Shown one piece after another: positions 1 to 17,459 of a DNA stretch of 64,000 nucleotides. The notes below the pieces were generated by a model that made no database searches, was not told the DNA's origin, and worked only from the letters and a program-made list of their open reading frames with translations. The stretch's first letter is position 1. Each line of letters starts with the position of its first letter. Where the stretch lies: the NCBI RefSeq assembly GCF_050624435.1, contig NC_134539.1, positions 50,066,001-50,130,000 on the forward strand. Reading direction: 5' to 3'. The position numbers and the translations under genes are program-made. The stretch comes from Tenrec ecaudatus. Taxonomy: Eukaryota > Chordata > Mammalia > Afrosoricida > Tenrecidae.

Positions 1-510
1 GCTCTGCCTCAGGTTGGATCTGAGCCCTCCCTCGTGGACAAGGCACTCCGTATCCTCTTCTGCCTCCTTCATAGCTCCAACTGCCCATCCATTCCCTGGC
101 TACATGAAGTTCCCACCACGGCCCAAGGGCCCCAATGAAGACTGGCTGTCTTCCGTGGCCAGAGCGAGCTCAGGTCCTACAGCAATGAGGAGGAGGTCTG
201 GGCGTTTCCGCTTTCCATGATCACTCAGTGGCCTCTTGGCCTTGTGGGTCCTCTGAAAACTTTGTAGCCTTTCTCATAAGTACATTCAAGTGTAAACCTC
301 CGGATTTAATGTCTGGAGGCTGGGCCTTGATACGTAAAGACTAGTGTCCACAAGGACCATGACAGGCCCCCCAGCTCCATTCTTGTGGCTAGAAACCAGA
401 TCACAGCTGAAGAGTAACGCTCAGGGAGAAGAGCAAGCTGTGCTGTCCTAGAAATGACGCAGTCGGAGGAAACCACGTCATCTGAGGAGCAGGTGAGGGA
501 CTGGGAATGC
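1..510. other. Unassigned sequence (probably WDR31 intron)
   Basis: No repeat or exon recognised. A plus-strand open frame at 14-220 has no family I know. I looked on the minus strand for the next WDR31 exons, expected after residue 237, and did not find them, so they should lie beyond the window start. Confidence 0.4.
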
Positions 511-514
511 TCAG

Positions 515-620
515 CTGGGATTCAGCTCCGTGATCTACCACCTACTAGGGGGGTGGTCTTGGGGAGGAAGGTTTAACTTGCCGCACCTCTACTTCCTCGT
601 CTAGAAAATGGGAACCACAA
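515..620. repeat. MIR-like SINE fragment
   Basis: Has the MIR layout: a phrase like 'ctctacttcctcgtctagaaaatggg' pattern (core plus 'aaaatggg') and a decayed core. Old and diverged; called from pattern only. Confidence 0.4.
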
Positions 621-640
621 TAGTAACTAGCTCACACGGC

Positions 641-808
641 TGGATGCTGAGTCATAGTGACCCTCTGGAGGGTGTTTGAAGCTGTGAAATTTGGGGGAGC
701 AGATAACCTTATCTTTCTCCCACGGAGTGGCTAGTGGGTTTGACCCACATACCCTGTGGTCAGCAGTCCACCTGCCTCCACCCGCACGCAGGGCTCCCGC
801 TGACTTGA
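641..808 (-). repeat. AfroSINE, minus orientation
   Basis: Shows the antisense AfroSINE order: 'gagtcatagtgaccct', then 'ctttctcccacggagtggct', then a decayed 'gtggtcagcagtcc' box and a final 'agggctccc', which is the complement of the family's GGAGCCCTGG start. It lies downstream of the last WDR31 exon in the window. Confidence 0.7.
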
Positions 809-834
809 AGCCTGAGTGAGTCATTTACTCATCA

Positions 835-8078
<7,244 letters not shown>

Positions 8079-8109
8079 TTACGTACAATACTGGGTACTT
8101 GATGTTTTA

Positions 8110-8362
8110 TGAAAAATATTCTACTCTAGAGAACATTATGCTGAGTAAAACCAGTCAATCATAAAAGAACAATTATTAAGGGTTCATGGGGGGCAGGGAG
8201 AGGGTGGGGAAAGAAGAGCTGATGGCAGGGGTTTACGTGGAGAGCAAATGTTTTGAGAATGATGAGGGTAACGAATGTACAAACATGCTTTATACAATTG
8301 ATGTATGTATGGATTGTCATAAGAGTTGTATGAGCTCCCAATAAAATTATTTTTAAAAATGG
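8110..8362 (+). mobile_element. 5'-truncated LINE 3' end (L1-like)
   Basis: Sense copy of the common LINE tail. It reads 'ggagagcaaatgttttgaga', then 'atgtatgtatggattgtcat' and ends 'cccaataaaattatttttaa'. Confidence 0.8.
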
Positions 8363-8689
8363 ACAATATTGTATGAGACTGCTGTTCTAAAGGGAAAAAA
8401 ATCAGATCAAACTTGATACTTGGTCAGTTGACCTCCTTCTCAACCAGTGGTTCTCAACCTTCCTAATGCGGTGACCCTTTCATTCAGTTCCTTATGTTGT
8501 GGTGACTCCCAACCATAAAGTTATTTTCGTTGCTACTTCATCACTGTCATTTTGTTACTGTTATCAATTATAATGTAAATATAAAGCACAGTGGTCTATC
8601 ACCAAAACAATATGTCATTATATATTGTGAAATATTTATTTCTAATTACAAATAAATGAAATTTTGTCTTGAAGCATGGTGTAGCACGG

Positions 8690-10520
8690 TTACAGTCTTA
8701 ATATAACAACAGTAATCTGCATTGCTACATTTTGTGACAGTATGCGTAAAAAGTGCAAAGGTTGAGATAGCTTCTTTCTCACCAGATCAGAAATTCTCGG
8801 GGGAGTCTTTGCCAGAGCACAACAAAGATCATCTTTCACAACAAGTCTACTTCTGTAGTTAGACTTGATAACTAACAAGCTGGAAAGTCCTGTTTCACAA
8901 AGATATGTTGTTGGAAATGGAAGAAGAAGGCGGAACACAGTCTCAGACAGAACAGGCTATGACTGCAAACACTGGATCCCAACTTTGTACCTGGCACAGT
9001 AGAGAACTCAGTTCTCGCTGCATCGCTGTTGATAAGTTCAATGAGCTCTTGTGCTGTCTCAGGAACATCTTCAACTTGGACTGTGAATGGGCTGCTAGCA
9101 AGTGCAAATGGGGTGTCAGGTAGGTTTGGAAAGTACGGTGAAATTTCATCTGCAAGCATGTGCAAGTGTTCTTTCACAGAAATTATCATCATAGTCCTTT
9201 TGTCTGGTTCAATGTCATGTTCCTCAAGAAAGCAAATAAGGTAGGCAACATGTAAATCTTATTTTAATCCAATTTCTTTTGCCAAAGCTTTCGTTTCATT
9301 TGGATTGATCAGATCTTTTCAGACAAATCAAGGAATGTTGCATTTGGTCCTTGGCATGATCAATTTAACTAATTCAAGATGGCAAAGATGGCAACCAAGT
9401 AAGCTATTTTCTGTAGTTCACTTTTATCACTGAAAAGTGCTTCAAACTGCGGTCTTGCTTTCTGATTGAAAAACATTTTGAAAAAAAGAAAAGAAAAACA
9501 TTTTGAGTTCATCACGAAGCTCAAAAACACATTTTAAAGCTTTTCCTCTCAACAACCATCTCACTTCAGTGTGAACTAGCAGAGCATTATTCCAGGCAGC
9601 CAAATCGTTGCATAGTTGCGAAAACAGTCAATCTTACAAAATTGACAGAACTTATGACGCTTTTCATGACTTATTGTAACTCTTGTGGCAGTGTCTTCAT
9701 TGCTAATATTTGCCAATGAACCACACAATGAGTTCCAATGGCTTTTGGTGACTCATTCAGGACCAAATGTTGAAATCCAGATCGACATCCTAGCATAGCT
9801 GGAGCGCCATCTGTGCAAACACCACAAACCTTTTCCCAAGAGATCTTATGCTCTTTCAGAAATGAACCAACTGTGTCAAAACATGGTGTGGAGCAGTTGT
9901 TTCAAGAGGTTTGCAAAAAAGAAACATCTTTAAAGTTGCCATTTTAAATACAACTCACATAAACCAGTAACTGTGAACAGTTTGCAATGTCTGTAGATTC
10001 TAGCTGGATGCTAGATATTGGAAGTAGAGCAGATTTGATTTCCTGGATTACCTGATCAAGAATATCAGCAGACATGTCATCTATTCTTCTGTGGACAGTG
10101 TCGTTAGATAAGGAAATTGCACTCAATTTTGTAACAAATTTGTCTCCAACCATAACTCGAACAGTCTTTGGCCACTGGCAACAGTAAATTCTCAGCAATG
10201 GTGTGAGGTTTTATAGCTCTGGCGATTCGGAGTGCCACCACATATGAAGCTTCAATGGCTGCTACGTTTTGTTTGTGGTACTTACCACCAGTGTCAAGCC
10301 TGGCTTTCTTGAGTCCATCAGCTTTGCTTCCAAAATAGTTGGTATCCTTGCGGGCAAACCTTGGATACTTGTTATCAAAATGACATTTTAGTTTGTTTGG
10401 CTTCATAGATTTGGCAGATAGAACTTCACAACAAATAACACATTGCGGCTTCTCAATTTCTGCCGTAATTATTGAGGTAAAAGCATACTGTAAAAAATCC
10501 TCACTATCTTTTCTTAATGT
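8690..10520 (-). pseudogene. Decayed SPIN/hAT transposase
   Basis: Reading on the minus strand from about 10520, the frame gives a BED-type zinc-finger-like segment (PQCVICCEVLS ... KPNKLKCHF), then KKARLDTGGKYHKQNVAAIE, ASYVVALRIARAIKPHTIAE and, in another frame, DDMSADILDQVIQEIKSA, as in ZBED5/SCAND3-like hAT transposases. Pieces near 9190-8943 (ISVKEHLHMLADEISPYFPN) are the C-terminal half. Several frame changes and stops separate the pieces, so no intact protein is encoded. The last zinc ligand is replaced (KYP where KHP is usual). Confidence 0.85.
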
Positions 10521-11098
10521 TCTTCTCTACATGATCCATTGCCATGGTATGGTTTGCTAAGGAAAATAATATATCACAAATAGGTTTAATAATACAAAAG
10601 ATGATACATGACATAGTTCAGTCAATACAGTTCATTAAAGTTTCCTATGATACCATTCTCTGTTTTTTTTTTTTACATATCTCTTACTATCACAAGGGGG
10701 CAATATTCACATCAACCACAGCTAAATATAAAAAAACCAATCAGCATCCAGATTAAGTTCCCATGGTACAGATACAGATATCTTTTTCAGTAGTTGATTT
10801 CACATTTACCCAGTAATTATAATTCATTAAGTGTCATTTTACTTCCAATATGGCTGCTTTCAACACAGCAGCTGTTCTCTACTCAGTAGCTACTCTCTAC
10901 ACAGTAGCTACTTTCTACACGTGTGACTGGTCTGCTTAAGTACATGATGGTGCCAACCCTGTCACATACACCTGTGTTTGTATGGGGTGTATGTGATAGG
11001 GTTGTCGCGATGATGTCATTATGCCGGGTACTCATATGTGGGTGTATCTGCAAGTGGGTGGATCCACCTGGAGGGGGATAAAGATGCGGTGTCTCAGT

Positions 11099-11139
11099 TA
11101 CTAAGACCATTGGAGATATGTGTTTTCCAATGGTCTTAG
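11099..11139. repeat. Perfect hairpin in the SPIN right subterminal region
   Basis: The arms CTAAGACCATTGGA and TCCAATGGTCTTAG (14 bases each, perfect) are separated by about 11 bases. The same hairpin, slightly decayed, is in the SPIN copy at 58188, so it belongs to the element. Confidence 0.85.
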
Positions 11140-11178
11140 GCGACCCCTGTGAGAGGGCTGTTCGACTCCCAAAGGTAA

Positions 11179-11265
11179 TGATTGTATAATTCTTCTTGAT
11201 ATGATTGAACTATTGAATTGTGTGATATGTGGATTAAGTGGCAATAAAACAGTTAAAGAAAAAAA
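11179..11265 (+). mobile_element. LINE 3' end, second family
   Basis: Reads 'ttgaactattgaattgtgtg' and ends 'ggcaataaaacagttaaag' with an A-rich tail. The same ending recurs at 29755 and 32540. It directly abuts the broken SPIN end. Whether it is L1 or RTE could not be decided. Confidence 0.55.
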
Positions 11266-11649
11266 TGAAGAAAAAGGTTTTCATAGTAAAAGAAAGACTT
11301 TAACCAAGGGTGCGAGTGGGGAGGGGAGATAAAGCAATAGACCAGAGGGCAGACCGGTGTTCACTTGGGTGAAGGGAGGAAAGCATTCCACCAAGGGGAA
11401 AAGAGAAAGCAAAGGAGGAGGCTGTAGATCAAGCTATTGGGAGTGGCTGATAGGGAGCTTACATCGTTTAATACAAATTGATGACCTGAAATATAAACCC
11501 TCATCTAATTCACAATTTTAACATGTCTAAAGAAATGAAGTTTTAAAAAAGCCCTTTAAAGTAAAAACAACTTCAAGTTCCATCAGTAGATAACTAGATA
11601 AAAGTGTTATATCCAAGAGTAAGTCAGAAAGTATTTCTATAAAATAACA
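11266..11649. other. Unassigned sequence
   Basis: A-rich and purine-rich sequence in the WDR31 5' intron; no repeat or exon recognised. Confidence 0.3.
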
Positions 11650-12290
11650 GAAGTATTTATCAAACCTTTATTAAACTAAGTATCAAAATGGAAAGCTATA
11701 GTTTCTTGACATATCCTCCATCTAGGCCTATACACTGCTGACAGCAGTGTTTTCCTCTTTCTAACCCTTCCTCAAATAATTCTGCACTCTTCGATTTATA
11801 CCACATCCAAATGCAGCTGTGGTGTCCCCATGGGGTTCAAGTTGTGTTCCCTTTTATTGCTTTTATGAGATTGGGGCACAAAAAGTAGTCTGAAGGGGCG
11901 AGGTCCGGGCTGCGGGCTAGATGCAGTGAGGTTTCCCAGTGTAGGACGTCTCGCAGGACGAGGACTGAGTAGGTGCATTGTCAGGATGTAAACACAACTC
12001 TGGTCTTTTCCTCACTAACACCGTTTTCCATCTGCTGTACACTTCCTTCCCCATCACAGGTCCCTGTGACATCCTGTGTCCTTCAAGAAAAGATATCCAG
12101 ATTACCAAGCTGGAACTCCAGAAAACAGTCTCCAGAACATTCTGACCTCTTTGCCTGCAGTGTCACTGGCCCGGAAAATCCCCTGGGAAGCCGCTGTTCT
12201 GATTGGGCCTTTCTTTCTTTAAGGCACCGTGAGGCGATCAGGACAAGTGTGTACTGAGAGAGTCATCCGGCCGTCCGTAGCCATCCACGG
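11650..12290 (-). mobile_element. mariner-like DNA transposon remnant A
   Basis: Minus-strand translation gives transposase hallmarks in two frames: HPDNAPTQSSSCETS (the H-x-DNAPAH motif, with Thr-Gln after the Pro) and SPDLAPSDYFLCPNLIKAIK (the mariner YSPDLAPxDYFLF motif). Only the C-terminal half of a transposase remains, with frame changes. End positions are approximate; the edge 'aagagtaagtcagaaagt' may be a terminal repeat. Confidence 0.75.
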
Positions 12291-12339
12291 AACATGAAGA
12301 CTGGTCCCAACACAAACCCATCACCTTTTTCCTCACCCT

Positions 12340-12760
12340 CATTTACATACCAAAGAGCATTACTCAGCCGGCAAGAGAGAAATGAAATCTGATATGTGCT
12401 ATCACATTAACAGCACCTTGGAAAAACCTCGGAAACATTACGCTGAGTGAAATAAGTCAACCAAAAAAGGGCAAACAGTGTATGATCTCACACATATGAA
12501 CTATCTGGAATAGGCAAAAGCAGAGAGACTAGAGTTGATTACAGGTTAGCAGGGGTGGGGGTGGGGAGGGTAAAGGAAATGTAACGAAACAATAGCTTTA
12601 CATGGTTTCGGAAGCATTAGTGTCTGTTTACGGTGATGGAAAATTTGGCAACAGAAAAGGTTGATGGTTGGACAACATATATGATGGCCCTGAAATCGTA
12701 CATGTGAAAGATGTTAAATTGGTAAATGTGCTGTGTGTGTTTACAATGCTTCTAAAATGA
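12340..12760 (+). mobile_element. Old L1 3' end fragment
   Basis: Resembles the mammalian L1 tail: 'attactcagccggcaagaga', 'aaacattacgctgagtgaaa', 'agtgtatgatctcacacata', 'ctggaataggcaaaagcaga'. Confidence 0.65.
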
Positions 12761-12779
12761 GTAGATCCTTTTCCTAATG

Positions 12780-13560
12780 AATGAAACTGAACTGCACCCA
12801 CAAATGGCTGCAATGGCTATGTTTCCATGGGCTTGTAGGGGCACCAAGGGCAACTGGTAATGTCTACCTCTGATTTTGCTGAGTAGTGACTTTGATCTTG
12901 AGAGATGGTGAGCAGCTATCTACTGCAACTCTTGATTTCTCCCCACGTGCAGCAAAGAGTGAGGAAAGTCAGAGATGCAAGGAACCACTTACCTGCCCAA
13001 AGGACGAATGGGCCGTGTGAACCCAGCCTCTATGGTGCTGAGACCAGCAGAACTAGATGATGCCTGGCTACCACCACTGACTTGCTCTGAGCGGAATCAG
13101 AATAAGAGGTCAGGGAGAGAGTGGCAGAAAAATGCGGACAGAACTCAAAAGCATAAAAATGAGCAGGCTTACTGGTCTGCTAGAGAGAGACTGGTGGAGC
13201 CTGAGACTGTCTCTTGGACACACTTGAACGGAACTCACTCCTTTAGCTCCACTTTCAGGCACACAACCGGAAGGCCTATCCAACACCATGGAGGTGTGAG
13301 TGCCTCAGAACAATCAGTCATGCTCCATCAGCAGGACAGCCTTTTCCACAGAGGAAGCTCAGACGTCAGGCAGGAAATGAGAGGGAAATGGAATGCACAG
13401 GGAGGAAGAGGGGAGACCGGCGCTACGCTGTGGGCATTGCAACCAGTGGCTCGAAATGAAATGCGCATGAATTGCTGAATTGAAAGCAAATTGGGTAGGA
13501 AAACATCCACCCAGATTGTAATTCAAAGCAAATAAAACTCTCATTAAAGCAAAAAAAAAT
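12780..13560 (+). mobile_element. L1-like 3' UTR fragment
   Basis: Contains the afrotherian/mammalian LINE tail blocks 'ctggctaccaccactgactt' and 'gggcattgcaaccagtggct', and ends 'caaataaaactctcattaaa' before an A run. The 167-codon open frame at 12975-13478 lies in this untranslated tail and is not a gene. Confidence 0.55.
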
Positions 13561-13621
13561 AAAAGGCAATATTTTGTTATATACTGAGTCACAACAAATT
13601 AAAATAAATCTTTTCTACAAA

Positions 13622-13815
13622 GCACACACACACACGGAAAGCTAATAGAAAGAGCATTGTAATTGGAAATAGAAGTTTCCACATGATGAAGTTTCTTGAC
13701 TTCTGTGTCTCCGCTCAAGGTGCGTCTGCATGTGCCTTTGCTTCCCATTTATGCAATGAGGATGCTAGACCAGCTGATGGTCAGCAGACCTCGCCTTGAC
13801 GAGGGCCCTCATACA
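13622..13815. other. Unassigned sequence with short CA run
   Basis: A short (CA)n run at 13622-13635, then non-repetitive sequence; nothing recognised. Confidence 0.3.
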
Positions 13816-13819
13816 AAGC

Positions 13820-14000
13820 ACAGTAGGTGAAGAACTGAGCTGCTACCTGCAAGGTTAGTGGCTCAAACCTACCAGCCTCTTCTAGGCTGGCTGCTCCCAG
13901 AAAGATTTACAGTCTCAGAAATCCTAAGGCACAGGTCTACTCTGTCCTATAGGGTCACTCTGAGTAACTCCCTGGCAGTGGGTTGTGTTTTGTTTTCATT
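13820..14000 (+). repeat. AfroSINE, plus orientation
   Basis: Reads 'aagatttacagtctcagaaa', then 'tctactctgtcctatagggt' and 'actccctggcagtgggttg'. This is a clear sense AfroSINE body and tail. Confidence 0.85.
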
Positions 14001-14429
14001 TGTGTGCTTGATAATAAGGATTCTTTTATATTTATCTTTGAAGCTCAAGTAGCTTGCACAGTCCCCCAAAAATATCTGTTTTGAAGTAGGAAATCCGAGG
14101 TTACTTCTAAGACATTCTAGGATTCTCTATCATAAGTCACAAGATGTGCTGACAGGAGCAATCCCATGACAGTTTCCAAAAAGCTTGAGATGTATTGCTT
14201 ATAAATGAACAGAGCACAAGAATTCCTATCTGCCAGGCTCCTTTTCAGCATTGTCAACAAACTACCGACAGATGGTCATTCATCCATACAGGTCACTAGC
14301 CACTGCGGATGCTATAAATAGCCTGGCTCTGCTTGGATTCTTAGCTACTGCCTTCAGAGAGTCCTGCATCCCATCTGAAAAGTGTTCATAGAAAATTTTA
14401 AGAAAAAGATCATTTTTAGGATCACTTAC

Positions 14430-14522
14430 CCCCGAATCAGTAGGATCGTCGTAGTGAGCTGCCGTATTCAGAGATTTATAGTTATCCTTTGGAAAATAGT
14501 TCATGCAGCCACCTCCTAATCT
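14430..14522 (-). other. Orphan splice-flanked open exon candidate
   Basis: On the minus strand, ctacag|AGATTAGG (acceptor) leads to ATG at 14504-14502, 25 open codons starting MNYFPKDNYKSLNTAAHYDD, then a strong donor GGG|GTAAGT after 14430. It lies between the WDR31 CpG island and its first coding exon, on the same strand. Joined to the exon at 7998 it would not be in frame with MGKLQ, so it could be an alternative 5' exon with an upstream ORF, part of an unknown transcript, or chance. I do not recognise the peptide. Confidence 0.35.
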
Positions 14523-15185
14523 CTGTAGTTAATGAAGACACTCAAGTTAATCTCCTCTCTGTCTAAACATGTTTGCACAGAAAGCAGATTTGTAAGATAA
14601 TGACCTTGTTTCATTAAAGAGATTAAAAGAGATTTTTTGCTCACAAAGAGATACTTGATAAAATTCTAATATCCTATAACTCTCACATTTCCAACAATTA
14701 GGGAAGGTATCTCAGGTTAGCTATACAACTATTTCAAATATGCAAATAGGGGATAGTTAAATACCTCCTTGCACATTTTAGTTGAATCATAATGTAAAGT
14801 TTCTGCCCATCAAAAATCCTCTAGAACTGTTTATAGTTTTATGAGAAGGGTAACTTCTCCTATCTTAAATAATACTTCATTAAATATGAGTTGGAGAATT
14901 TGAGATGGTAGCTTTTCAAAAGCATCATATGTGAACCATTTACTTAAAGATACGGAGAGAGTAGAAACATTATTTACTCAAAATCATAACGAGGTAAATA
15001 ATGCTGACTTCTAGTCCGGAATTTTTATTACATAACATCTACATAGAAGAAACATGTTTTTATAGCATTTTAACTCCATTTTAAGGATTCAGATACATAA
15101 ACAGAATCTGTTTACAGCGCAGCAGCATTGCTAGCTTAGCATCTCGTTAAGCACATTAGTCTTGGAGTTAGGACAGAAGTAGGTC
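14523..15185. other. AT-rich unassigned sequence
   Basis: Non-repetitive, AT-rich; no coding or repeat signal seen. Confidence 0.3.
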
Positions 15186-15189
15186 TGAA

Positions 15190-15510
15190 TTGTGACGCTC
15201 TCAGGTAGCACAGAGGGTAGAGAGCTCGGCTGCTGACTGAAAGGTCAGCAACTCAGTCACCTGCTCCCACCACCGGCTCCAAGAGAGAAAGTGGTGGCAT
15301 TCTGCTTCTGGAAAGATTGCTCCCCAAACCTGCACGCAGACCTGCCACCCTTGAGTCAAGCACCACTGGACAGAGGAGAAGCTGCCCGGCAGGGTTTGCA
15401 AGGTGCAATCATTAGGAAGCACAGCCTCCTCGTCTTGCTCCCACCGAGCAGCTGGTGGGTTCCAACCACCAGCCTTTTGGTTAGCAGCCATACGTCTAAC
15501 TGCTCACAAC
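15190..15510. repeat. Inverted AfroSINE pair
   Basis: The left part (15190-15375) is a sense AfroSINE head: 'agagctcggctgctgactga', 'agagagaaagtggtggcatt'. The right part (15378-15510) is antisense: 'ctcccaccgagcagctggtg', 'accagccttttggttagcag'. The two heads are oppositely oriented and meet within the SINE body. Confidence 0.6.
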
Positions 15511-15724
15511 CAACGCTTCCTACAGGCGTCCCTGGGAGCTGAAATTGACTCCAGGACACCTGTGGATTACAGTTATTTCCCACGTGGCCAAGGTTCCTAT
15601 GTGCACAACGGGACACTTACCATTTGGTTTCTTTGAGGATCAAAAACAGCACTTAACATGTGCAAACAATGGTTGTACGAATTTATTTACTCATTAAATC
15701 ACTCAACAATAATGGAGTCAGTTA

Positions 15725-15805
15725 CTCTCCTTATTTTACACATGAGAAAACTGAGGCCCACAAAGGTTCGGGCAATAAATTGCCCAAATTTAAACTGCAA
15801 CGTAA
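15725..15805. repeat. MIR fragment
   Basis: 'attttacacatgagaaaact' followed by 'gaggcccacaaaggttcggg' is the conserved MIR core. Confidence 0.6.
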
Positions 15806-16244
15806 GTGGCAGGACTGAAACCTTCATCATGAAGTTACAAACCCCCAGCCCTGCTCTGGACCAGCATAGCTAAGTCTCTATCAAAGCTGCTGCTGATAAA
15901 AGCCCTGGGCTCAACTTGATAATTGATGATTGTAACCAACAATGATTGCTAGATGAATAGCAAAAGCCATCGTGTAAGTTAACTGCACTATTATTAATCC
16001 TACTCAGATGCATAACATACACATTAAAAAGCAAGAGAAGATAAATAAATTGAAAGATGAGTCTTGAGGATATTAAACTAAAGCCAGAGTGATTGATCAC
16101 ATCATACATTTAATATAACTAGGATATACCGAAAGGCATTTAAGAACTTGCAAACAAGGTGTACGTACTTGGATAATGTCCGTGTCATTATAATTTATTA
16201 TGAATAAATAAACTACAAAACTAAAATACTGCTCCGTTATTTCT

Positions 16245-16320
16245 ATTACCTAATGATACAGGTAGGGGAAACTGAGGCCCAGAGATTCGGAGGGGCTTGC
16301 TCAGAGCCTCAGATTAGGCT
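16245..16320. repeat. MIR fragment
   Basis: 'aggggaaactgaggcccaga' followed by 'ggggcttgctcagagcc'; MIR core. Confidence 0.55.
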
Positions 16321-16439
16321 AGTCCCGGCCAGGATGCCCAAGGTGGGCCCGCGTTTGGGGGACCACCTGGGGGCAGTTTTTCCTCTCCGTTCCTGACATC
16401 ACAAAGGGCCCTCTACCAGCTGTCGGAGCGGCGACGAAG

Positions 16440-16960
16440 GCATATTTTCCATGGAAGGGGAAAGAGGTGCTTTCCCGAGTCGGGGAGCCAGCCCACCCAA
16501 CCCCCGTCGGGTTCTCGGGACCCCCTCCCACATCAGCCGCGCACTCTCCCATCCCGCCCCCCCGTGGAGTCTCCCCCCCCACCCGCCCTGCTGCATACCC
16601 ACCGGCGGGGCGGGGCGGGGCGCGCTGGGCCCGGCGAGCAGGGGGCGTCGCAGCCTCTGCGCTCCCGGCGCGCGTTGCTAGGCGCGCGTTGCTAGGGCTG
16701 GAGTGCCGCCAACACGCTCCGGGCGCGCGCGCCAGCCCTGACGCGGCAGTTCCGGCCGCTGCACGTGCGGACTTTCTCGCTGTGACACCGCGCTGAGGGC
16801 GGCTGAAAGGAGCCGTGGGCCCAAGACTTGCTGCCTCCTAAAAAAAACGAGCCCGACACTCCGAGGGACGCAGAGCCACTGCGCCAGCCCCCGAGAAGAT
16901 GCATGACAAAGGCCACCACTGACAGGCGCGACCCCACCGCCCCTGCCGGAAGAGATTCTC
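16440..16960 (-). promoter_or_regulatory. WDR31: CpG island, likely WDR31 promoter and first exon
   Basis: Dense CpG and GC boxes (GGGGCGGGGCGGGGCGCG near 16607-16624) contrast with AT-rich flanks. It lies 8.5 kb upstream of the first WDR31 coding exon with no other gene between, so it is the likely start of WDR31 transcription on the minus strand. The exact start site and first-exon donor were not determined. Confidence 0.7.
16668..16696 (-). promoter_or_regulatory. Tandem RFX X-box-like half sites
   Basis: On the minus strand CCTAGCAAC occurs twice (16696-16688 and 16682-16674), 14 bases apart, as part of a 14-base tandem duplication GCGCGTTGCTAGGC. CCTAGCAAC is the core of the HLA-DRA X1 box bound by RFX, and RFX sites mark promoters of ciliary genes. 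That fits WDR31. Function is inferred. Confidence 0.6.
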
Positions 16961-17045
16961 GAGCCCACAGGGCACTTCTACTTTGTCCTGTAGGGTCGCA
17001 GCGTCGGCATCCCCTCCATGACCACAAGCTTTTGTTTCATTTTTA
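16950..17045 (+). repeat. AfroSINE 3' fragment
   Basis: 'gggcacttctactttgtcct' then 'gtagggtcgcagcgtcggca'; the sense tail of the family, abutting the WDR31 CpG island. Confidence 0.65.
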
Positions 17046-17455
17046 AGCATTTATTTGCCCAGATAGACGTGTAACCTTTATTTTTTTTGGGGGGGGGAGC
17101 TGGATTTTCCCTTCAAGCAGCACGTTGAGAGCAGACACCCTAAGATCCCACTTCCTCCAGAATTGGCTGATGTTTGAGCTTAAAGTTGTTGACAGGTGAA
17201 TTCCTGACCCTTTGACTCTTCTACTGTCTCAGACCTTAGGTAACAAACGGTTGATCAGCAAAAATAAAGGAGTTACAGAAACACTCGTTTTTATGCTATT
17301 CCCTTTTGGGCTTCATGCAAAGACAAGTCTGTGGAAAATGTAGTGTTGACTCTGATTTGGAAATCCGAAAATCAGTCCATCCTTGTTAAAAAAAATGTTT
17401 TACAATTGTAATTATATTGATATTCATATTGTATAAAATAACTCATTTCATAGAT
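17046..17455. other. Unassigned intergenic sequence
   Basis: G run at 17081-17098, then AT-rich non-repetitive sequence; nothing recognised. Confidence 0.3.
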
Positions 17456-17459
17456 CTGT

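Larger units (their letters stand above)
8445..11178 (-). mobile_element. SPIN-type hAT DNA transposon, long transposase-bearing copy
   Basis: The left terminus CAGTGGTTCTCAACCTTCCT begins at 8445, followed by the family's 'gttattttcgttgctacttc' block. A decayed hAT transposase occupies the middle on the minus strand. The right subterminal block 'gcgacccctgtgagagggct' stops at about 11178, so the right terminal repeat is lost and a LINE 3' end abuts it. About 2.7 kb remains, near the length I recall for autonomous SPIN. The termini match SPIN as described from tenrec, bat, bushbaby, murine rodents, opossum and anole. The eight bases before 8445 (ttctcaac) cannot be matched because the other end is missing. 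Confidence 0.9.

Noticed and set aside
12975-13478. 167-codon open frame, plus strand
   Set aside because: It lies wholly within a LINE 3' UTR-like repeat with a poly(A) tail, has no domain, and its composition is non-coding.
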